The notes below the pieces were generated by a model. It was not told the DNA's origin. It ran no database searches and saw only the letters and a list, made by a program, of their open reading frames with translations. The position numbers were made by a program, and so were the translations under genes. Shown here piece after piece: positions 34,385 to 39,027 of a stretch of 39,027 nucleotides of DNA. The stretch's first letter is position 1; every line of letters starts with the position of its first letter. Source of the DNA: a bacterium (GTDB lineage Bacteria; Bacillota_I; Bacilli_A; RF39; UBA660); NCBI GenBank assembly GCA_030531905.1, contig JAUNMG010000013.1:1-39027 (forward strand), written 5' to 3'.

Positions 34385-35143
34385 ATGATGAAGGCCTTAA
34401 TTACAGGAGCAAGTAGTGGAATTGGACTTGAATGTGCTAAATATTTAGCTAGTAAGAAAATAGAAGTTATTTTAGTTGCAAGAGATAGAGAAAAGTTAGA
34501 AACTATTCAAAAGACTTTACCAACAAAAACAACTATAATTGTAATGGATTTAAGTAATGAACAAAAGGTTAAAGAACTATGTGCACTTCTTAAGAATGAA
34601 TCTATAGATATTTTAATAAATAACGCTGGATTCGGTTCATTTGGTAATTTTATAGAAACAGAATTAAACAGAGATTTAGAGATGATTGATACTAATATAA
34701 AAGCTGTTCATATCTTAACTAAATATATTTTAAAAACAATGAAATTAAGAAATAGTGGTTATATTCTTAATGTTTCTTCATCAGCATCTTTTATGCCTGG
34801 TGGACCATTAATGAGTACATATTATGCTACTAAATCATATGTTTCAAGTTTAACTAAAGCAATTAATTATGAACTAAAAAAAGAAAAAAGTAAAGTAGTT
34901 GTTTCAGTTTTATGTCCTGGACCAGTTGATACTAATTTTAATAATGTAGCAGGAGTAAAGTTCGGAGTTAAACCACTATCTGCAAAGTTTGTCGCAAGAT
35001 ATGCAATTGATGAAATGTTAGATAAACATAAAATGCTTATTATTCCAGGTAAGAAAATGAAATTAGCAAAATTTTTCAGTAGATTTGTATCAGAAAAATT
35101 TTTATTAAAAATAACTTATAAAATACAAAGAAATAAGAAATAG
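34385..35143 (+). CDS. Short-chain dehydrogenase/reductase
   Basis: 252 residues (251 if the second ATG at 34388 is used). TGASSGIG at about 8-15 binds the dinucleotide, INNAGFG follows near 83, and the catalytic set is SSSASF (Ser) with YYATKSY (Tyr-x3-Lys) near 150. CPGPVDTNF is the usual post-catalytic loop. It resembles YqjQ/DltE-type classical SDRs that reduce or oxidise small alcohols or acyl groups; the substrate is unknown. It leads the operon containing the ABC-like genes. Confidence 0.9.
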   Translation: MMKALITGASSGIGLECAKYLASKKIEVILVARDREKLETIQKTLPTKTTIIVMDLSNEQKVKELCALLKNESIDILINNAGFGSFGNFIETELNRDLEMIDTNIKAVHILTKYILKTMKLRNSGYILNVSSSASFMPGGPLMSTYYATKSYVSSLTKAINYELKKEKSKVVVSVLCPGPVDTNFNNVAGVKFGVKPLSAKFVARYAIDEMLDKHKMLIIPGKKMKLAKFFSRFVSEKFLLKITYKIQRNKK

Positions 35144-35155
35144 GAATGATACTAC

Positions 35156-35944
35156 ATGAATGAAGTACTACAAGTAAAAAATTTAAATTATAAAGCCTTG
35201 TTTAAAGACTTAAACCTAACTATTTATGAAAATACCATAAACTTAATTACAGGTTCTAATAATTGTGGTAAAACGACATTTATCAAAATATTAAGTGGTT
35301 TAATTGATACTGAAAAGTCTGTTTTTTATCAAAAAAAAGATATAAGTAAGTTAAAATCCAAGGAGTTAGCGACTACTTTTTCACAAGTGATCTTTACTAA
35401 TAATTTTAATTTTCATTTTTTAAATTTAGATCAAGAAATTCTTTTTTATTTAGATAAAACTGATTTATCTGTTTCTGAAAAAAAGATGAAATATAGACAT
35501 TTGGTAAAACTATTTGACTTGGAAATGTTTTTATATGAAGATATAAATAGATTAGACTATTATACAAAAATTAAAATTTTAGTTTTACTTGCGACTATAT
35601 CTTCTCCCAAAATTCTCTTTTTAGATAATGTATTAGACAATCTAGAAGAAAAAGAAGGATTAGAAATTATTAATACTTTGAAAAAAATAGGTGGAATGAC
35701 TGTTATTATAAGTTCAAGTAGTCTTAATTTGGCTCTTAGTTGTGATTATATTCATGTCTTAAGTAAATCTAATTTTATTTTATCCGATACTACTATGGAA
35801 GTGTTGAAAGAAGACAGCCTTCTAAATAAAATTGGTTTAACTCTACCATTTATGGTTGATTTATCACTTAAATTAAAATACTATGATTTAATAGATGATG
35901 TTGAACTTGATATGAATAGGATGGTTGATAAATTATGGAAATAA
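35156..35944 (+). CDS. Degenerate ECF-type ATPase, EcfA1-like
   Basis: 262 residues in the chromosomal position of ecfA1. Walker A is nearly kept (GSNNCGKTT, 33-41, Asn for the second Gly) and a Q-loop-like FSQVIF follows. The ABC signature LSGGQ is replaced by LDYYTK, Walker B reads ILFLDNVLDN with Asn where the catalytic Glu belongs, and the switch-loop His is absent (VIISSSSL). The normal role is energising vitamin uptake by ECF transporters. This copy may bind but is unlikely to hydrolyse ATP. It overlaps the next gene by 10 bases. No EcfT gene follows. Confidence 0.75.
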   Translation: MNEVLQVKNLNYKALFKDLNLTIYENTINLITGSNNCGKTTFIKILSGLIDTEKSVFYQKKDISKLKSKELATTFSQVIFTNNFNFHFLNLDQEILFYLDKTDLSVSEKKMKYRHLVKLFDLEMFLYEDINRLDYYTKIKILVLLATISSPKILFLDNVLDNLEEKEGLEIINTLKKIGGMTVIISSSSLNLALSCDYIHVLSKSNFILSDTTMEVLKEDSLLNKIGLTLPFMVDLSLKLKYYDLIDDVELDMNRMVDKLWK

Positions 35945-36699
35945 CTTTTGAAAGTAAATTTAAATTAAAAAGTAATCAAATAATTGGGCTTATAGATAAG
36001 AATCGATATTTTATCAATTATTTAGAAAAAATAGGTTTTACAAAGAATAATATTGTTGTTGATAAAAAGAAAGTATTAATAAAAGAACTTGGTAGCTTTA
36101 AAAAGAAAATAAGTATTATAAACAATTATTTAAATGATACTTTAGATCTAACTGTGTATCAACATATGAAATATATTATTTTTACAGATATGTTAGATTT
36201 GAAAAATTACAAGAAAAAAATTTATGACTCTTTAAAAATTATTGGTTATCAAGAAAGTTATTTAGATAAGAAAATAAATTCTTTATCTAAAACTGAGAAA
36301 CAATGGATAAGTTTTGCGATAGGATTGCTTTCTAATCCTGATATGATTGTTTTAGATAACTTTTTTAAATCATTTGATTTGAAAAATACTAAGAAGATGA
36401 TGAGACTTTTAACACAATTAACAGAACAATATAATAAGATTGTTGTTATTTATGAAAATAGTTCTGATATTATTTATTCTTTATCTAAATATACTTTTAT
36501 TATAAAAAACAGTGAAGTTTTAATAGAAGGCGATACTAAAGATATATTTAGTAATAACATGAACTATTTATTAACTAATGGTGTAGAAATACCTAAAACG
36601 GTAGAATTTTCTTATCTAGTAAATGAAAAGAAAAAAGTAAGATTAGGATACTTTAAGGATGTTAGGGATTTAATAAAAGATATATATAAAAAAGTTTAG
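35935..36699 (+). CDS. Degenerate ECF-type ATPase, EcfA2-like, without Walker A
   Basis: 254 residues in the ecfA2 position. The P-loop region reads GLIDKNRYFINYL instead of GxNGSGKST, so no nucleotide-binding Lys-Ser/Thr remains. The signature segment is SLSKTEKQW (partly kept), Walker B is DMIVLDNFFKSFD with Asn for Glu, and the switch region VVIYENSSD lacks His. Length and secondary-structure pattern are those of an ABC ATPase, so the frame is under selection rather than being a pseudogene. It could be a structural or regulatory partner of the preceding protein. Confidence 0.75.
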   Translation: MEITFESKFKLKSNQIIGLIDKNRYFINYLEKIGFTKNNIVVDKKKVLIKELGSFKKKISIINNYLNDTLDLTVYQHMKYIIFTDMLDLKNYKKKIYDSLKIIGYQESYLDKKINSLSKTEKQWISFAIGLLSNPDMIVLDNFFKSFDLKNTKKMMRLLTQLTEQYNKIVVIYENSSDIIYSLSKYTFIIKNSEVLIEGDTKDIFSNNMNYLLTNGVEIPKTVEFSYLVNEKKKVRLGYFKDVRDLIKDIYKKV

Positions 36700-36707
36700 G
36701 TGATAAA

Positions 36708-37457
36708 ATGAGATTTTTAATATGTTTTTCATATGATGGTTCTAATTATTCTGGTTATCAGATACAACCAGGATTAAATACAATTCAACAGTGTTTAGAA
36801 GATGCAGTATATAAAGTTAATAATAGTATTAAAAGAAGTGTTCATTCATCAGGAAGGACAGATAAACATGTTCATGCTTTAAGACAACATGCTCATGTTG
36901 ACTTAGATATTGATATAACTCCTAAAAAATTAAAAAGAGCTTTAAATAGTAATTTGCCCGATGATATTCATGTTATTGATGTATTAGAAGTATCAGATGA
37001 ATTTCATGCTAGATACAACGTTTCTTCTAAAGAATATAAATATTATTTGAATATGGGTGAATATAATCCAATTGAAAGAAATTATGTTTTTCAATATAAT
37101 TATGATCTTGATGTAGAAAGAATGAAGGATGCTATAAAGGTATTTTTAGGGGAACATGATTTTAGAGCTTTTGTTACTGATAATAAAGAGAAAGAAAATT
37201 GTGTAAGAACCATTACAACTGCTGATATTGATATTTTACCTGATAAAAAAATTGTTTTCACTTTTAAAGGAACTGGTTTTTTACGTTATCAAGTAAGAAA
37301 TATGGTGGGTATTTTAATTAAAGTTGGAGAAGGAAAAATATCCACAGAAGATGTGGAAAAAATATTGTTGAGTAAAGAAAGAGGCTCTTTATCAAAAACA
37401 GCACCAGCTAATGGTCTATATTTAGTTGATGTTAAATATAATAATATTGAATTTTAG
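36708..37457 (+). CDS. truA: tRNA pseudouridine synthase A
   Basis: 249 residues. FLICFSYDGSNYSGYQ opens the enzyme, SSGRTDKHVHA holds the catalytic Asp, and FHARYNVSSKEYKYYLN, then GTGFLRYQVRNMVG are conserved. It makes pseudouridine at positions 38-40 of tRNA anticodon stems. It follows the EcfA2-like gene by eight bases with an AGGTG ribosome binding site, the normal place after ecfT, which is missing. Confidence 0.97.
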   Translation: MRFLICFSYDGSNYSGYQIQPGLNTIQQCLEDAVYKVNNSIKRSVHSSGRTDKHVHALRQHAHVDLDIDITPKKLKRALNSNLPDDIHVIDVLEVSDEFHARYNVSSKEYKYYLNMGEYNPIERNYVFQYNYDLDVERMKDAIKVFLGEHDFRAFVTDNKEKENCVRTITTADIDILPDKKIVFTFKGTGFLRYQVRNMVGILIKVGEGKISTEDVEKILLSKERGSLSKTAPANGLYLVDVKYNNIEF

Positions 37458-37461
37458 TTAT

Positions 37462-37489
37462 AAAACTATTGCAATTTAATAGTTTTTTT
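37462..37489 (+). terminator. Terminator after truA
   Basis: AAAACTAT (37462-37469) pairs with ATAGTTTT (37479-37486), then more T. Its loop contains the -35 box of the rplM promoter. Confidence 0.75.
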
Positions 37490-37497
37490 AGTATAAT
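37469..37497 (+). promoter_or_regulatory. rplM-rpsI promoter nested in the truA terminator
   Basis: TTGCAA (37469-37474), exactly 17 bases, TATAAT (37492-37497). The -35 box begins at the last base of the terminator's 5' arm and fills its loop. Confidence 0.75.
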
Positions 37498-37503
37498 GAT
37501 AAC

Positions 37504-37574
37504 TGGTACATTCAAATATCCCCACATAAATTGAGTCCTGGGAAAACTCGATTTAAGTAAAAGGAGAAAAAATT
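37504..37574 (+). ncRNA. L13-leader-like 5' UTR of rplM
   Basis: AAATTGAGT (37528-37536) pairs with ACTCGATTT (37546-37554), one wobble. CCCCAC lies just upstream and CCTGGGAAA is in the loop, where CCC and GGG could make a pseudoknot. Known L13 leaders of Bacillota have a comparable short conserved hairpin before rplM, proposed to be bound by L13. The match is from memory of that family, not from a model search. Confidence 0.55.
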
Positions 37575-38006
37575 ATGAAAAGTTATATGCAAAAAAAAGA
37601 AACAGTAGAACGTAAGTGGTATGTTATTGATGCTGAGGGTAAACCTCTAGGTAGAGTAGCAAGTTTAGCTGCAGTATATTTACGTGGTAAAAACAAACCT
37701 ACATATACACCACATATTGATTGTGGAGATAATATTATTATTATCAATGCTGAAAAAGTATTATTAACAGGTAATAAGGAAAATAACAAGATGTATTATA
37801 ATCATTCTATGTATTTAGGAGGATTAAGAGAAAGAACAGCTAAAGAAATGAGAGAAAGATATCCAGAAGAGATGGTAGAAAGAGCCGTAAAAGGAATGTT
37901 ACCACATAACAGATTAGGACGTCAAATGTATAAGAAATTACATGTATATACTGGATCAGAACATAAGCACGAAGCTCAAAAGCCAGAAGTGCTTGAGGTT
38001 AAGTAG
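37575..38006 (+). CDS. rplM: 50S ribosomal protein L13
   Basis: 143 residues. [36 protein letters not shown] and the later [21 protein letters not shown] are diagnostic. It is an early 50S assembly protein and the likely autoregulator of its leader. AAAAGGAG precedes the ATG. rpsI follows after 12 bases. Confidence 0.98.
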   Translation: MKSYMQKKETVERKWYVIDAEGKPLGRVASLAAVYLRGKNKPTYTPHIDCGDNIIIINAEKVLLTGNKENNKMYYNHSMYLGGLRERTAKEMRERYPEEMVERAVKGMLPHNRLGRQMYKKLHVYTGSEHKHEAQKPEVLEVK

Positions 38007-38018
38007 GAGGTTTAAAGT

Positions 38019-38444
38019 ATGGCAAAAGATAAGAAAAATGTTTATACTGGTACTGGACGTAGAAAGACAAGTGTTGCACGTGTTAGTCTAACTTCAGGAA
38101 CAGGTAAAATTACTATTAATGGACATGATGTAAATGAATATTTTCCTAATAAATTATTAGTTCTTGATTTATGTCAACCATTAGATATCACAAATACAAG
38201 AGAAATGTTTGATGTTACTATCGTAGTTAAAGGTGGAGGTCTTTCAGGACAAGCAGGAGCAAGCCGTTTAGGAATTTCTCGTGCATTACTTGATTATGAC
38301 AAAACAACACCAGCTGACTCTGAAAATAGTTTCCGTAAAACATTAAAGGTTGCTGGATTTATTACTAGAGATGCTCGTAAGAAAGAACGTAAAAAACCAG
38401 GTTTAAAGAAAGCACGTCGTGCACCACAATTCTCAAAACGTTAA
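38019..38444 (+). CDS. rpsI: 30S ribosomal protein S9
   Basis: 141 residues, about ten more than usual, mostly in the N-terminal lead (MAKDKKNVY). [32 protein letters not shown] and the C-terminal [17 protein letters not shown] are conserved; the final Ser-Lys-Arg reaches P-site tRNA. AGGAGG precedes the ATG. A terminator follows. Confidence 0.98.
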   Translation: MAKDKKNVYTGTGRRKTSVARVSLTSGTGKITINGHDVNEYFPNKLLVLDLCQPLDITNTREMFDVTIVVKGGGLSGQAGASRLGISRALLDYDKTTPADSENSFRKTLKVAGFITRDARKKERKKPGLKKARRAPQFSKR

Positions 38445-38458
38445 TCTACAAAGTTTCG

Positions 38459-38485
38459 AAGACATATTTATATATGTCTTTTTTT
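38459..38485 (+). terminator. Terminator of rplM-rpsI
   Basis: AAGACATAT (38459-38467), TTAT loop, ATATGTCTT (38472-38480), then a T-run to 38485. Confidence 0.85.
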
Positions 38486-38517
38486 GTTTGTTAACATATA
38501 ATAAATTAGGTGATATT

Positions 38518-38817
38518 ATGCTTATTGAATTATTTAAAAAGGTTTTATTTGTCGCAATAGTCATTAGTACAATTTCATGTTCTTTTATTCAAAAGACAAA
38601 AAGTGGATTTAAAAGTAGTAAATTTTTAGTGTTTTATAGTTTTATAATAAACATGGTTATAAGTATTTTATTTTGTAAAAGTTTTACTGACTTTGATATA
38701 GGTTATAGTATTTGGGTGGGATTCTTTTCTTTTATTGGAGCAGATACTATATTTAAAACATTAGAGGGTAAAATTAGTTCTTACAGTGATTTGAAAATAA
38801 GTAATAAAGCTAGTTGA
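38518..38817 (+). CDS. Holin-like small membrane protein
   Basis: 99 residues from ATG 38518, with AGGTG seven bases upstream; a longer frame from 38419 crosses rpsI and its terminator and is rejected. Three hydrophobic segments are visible: LFVAIVISTISCSFI, FLVFYSFIINMVISILF and SIWVGFFSFIGADTIF. The ending FIGADTIFKTLEGKI closely resembles the C-terminal part of small phage holins. It stands alone between the rpsI terminator and its own terminator. It may be a domesticated phage lysis gene, the edge of another prophage, or a housekeeping membrane protein. Confidence 0.65.
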   Translation: MLIELFKKVLFVAIVISTISCSFIQKTKSGFKSSKFLVFYSFIINMVISILFCKSFTDFDIGYSIWVGFFSFIGADTIFKTLEGKISSYSDLKISNKAS

Positions 38818-38828
38818 TAGCTTTTTTT
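38806..38828 (+). terminator. Terminator of the holin-like gene
   Basis: AAAGCTA (38806-38812), GTTGA loop containing the stop codon, TAGCTTT (38818-38824), then T to 38828. Confidence 0.8.
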
Positions 38829-38897
38829 GATTTATAAGAAATAAAATTAATTCCATAATTACTCATATTAGTTAGTCATTCATAAGGAGTATATATA

Positions 38898-38939
38898 ATG
38901 ATTACAAAAAATACAAGTGTTGTTATACAATTGATGTGA
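38898..38939 (+). CDS. Possible 13-aa peptide
   Basis: ATG 38898 opens MITKNTSVVIQLM and a stop. ATAAGGAG lies eight bases upstream, a strong ribosome binding site for so short a frame. It may be a leader peptide, a signalling peptide, or a broken gene. The last bases of the frame form a GTTGTT/AACAAC hairpin (38919-38945). The gene it would lead, if any, lies beyond the window. Confidence 0.3.
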   Translation: MITKNTSVVIQLM

Positions 38940-38998
38940 AACAACAATATATTTCTATTAAAATCGTTAAGCTGAATATTAGTCAATGATGTGAAACA
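38932..38998. repeat. Two copies of TGATGTGAAACA
   Basis: The 12-base unit occurs at 38932-38943 and 38987-38998, 55 bases apart start to start. Flanks do not match beyond a base or two. Two copies do not make an array. Apart from this and the short frame, 38829-39027 shows no gene. Confidence 0.4.
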
Positions 38999-39027
38999 TA
39001 ATTTTTTATAAATGACTTGGTCGTAAG

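Noticed and set aside
38932-38998. Beginning of a CRISPR array at the right edge
   Set aside because: Only two 12-base copies, with non-matching flanks and no cas gene in view.

Overview
The window is AT-rich DNA from a low-GC Gram-positive bacterium (Bacillota, Bacilli-like). The evidence is a complete S10-spc-alpha ribosomal protein cluster in Firmicutes order, a zinc-type S14, Spo0A, CdaA/CdaR, strong AGGAGG ribosome binding sites and TTGACA/TATAAT promoters. Loss of ribosomal protein L30 and a decayed ECF ATPase pair suggest a streamlined gut lineage related to Erysipelotrichia or the Mollicutes-like Bacilli, but I cannot name a genus. The first ~47 bases look like the 3' end and A-rich tail of a rodent B1 SINE. 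This suggests a mouse gut sample with a host/bacterium chimera at the contig end.

Layout. (1) 60-3190: the end of a prophage: three tandem tail-tip or fibre genes separated by inverted-repeat spacers, holin, a 30-aa peptide, an M23-type endolysin, a small protein and a strong terminator. (2) 3190-9570: accessory DNA. It holds a small protein, a predicted type I toxin-antitoxin locus (22-aa hydrophobic toxin on the minus strand, convergent antisense RNA on the plus strand, complementary mRNA ends), an HNH-type gene, and a mobilizable element. That element has an attenuator-like leader, a large serine recombinase, a MobV relaxase and an HExxH metallopeptidase-like protein. (3) 9570-11900: small accessory genes (unknown, cupin, two-TM protein) and a uracil-DNA-glycosylase-like gene with a probably leaderless mRNA. 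(4) 11930-18440: conserved chromosome: a low-complexity membrane protein, cdaA-cdaR (c-di-AMP synthesis), spo0A, an AAA/DUF4143 ATPase, and a Y-family polymerase with a LexA-like operator inside its promoter.

(5) 18460-32730: one promoter and a structured leader, then rpsJ-rplC-rplD-rplW-rplB-rpsS-rplV-rpsC-rplP-rpmC-rpsQ-rplN-rplX-rplE-rpsN-rpsH-rplF-rplR-rpsE-(no rpmD)-rplO-secY-adk-map-infA-rpmJ-rpsM-rpsK-rpoA-rplQ, ending in a terminator. (6) 32727-34325: a two-gene cassette encoding a 77-aa protein and a transglutaminase-fold-like protein. (7) 34357-37490: a short-chain dehydrogenase, two degenerate ECF-type ATPases where ecfA1-ecfA2-ecfT normally lies, and truA. (8) 37469-38485: rplM-rpsI with an L13-leader-like 5' UTR. 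(9) 38518 to the end: a holin-like membrane protein, a possible 13-codon ORF and a short repeat.

In regions 6-8, several promoters are threaded through the terminator of the preceding operon. The strongest novelty candidates are the type I toxin-antitoxin locus, the paired loss of ABC motifs in the ECF ATPases with no EcfT, the transglutaminase-like two-gene cassette, the attenuator-like leader of the recombinase, and the inverted repeats around the tail-tip genes. All function calls come from reading sequence and motifs; no database search was possible.
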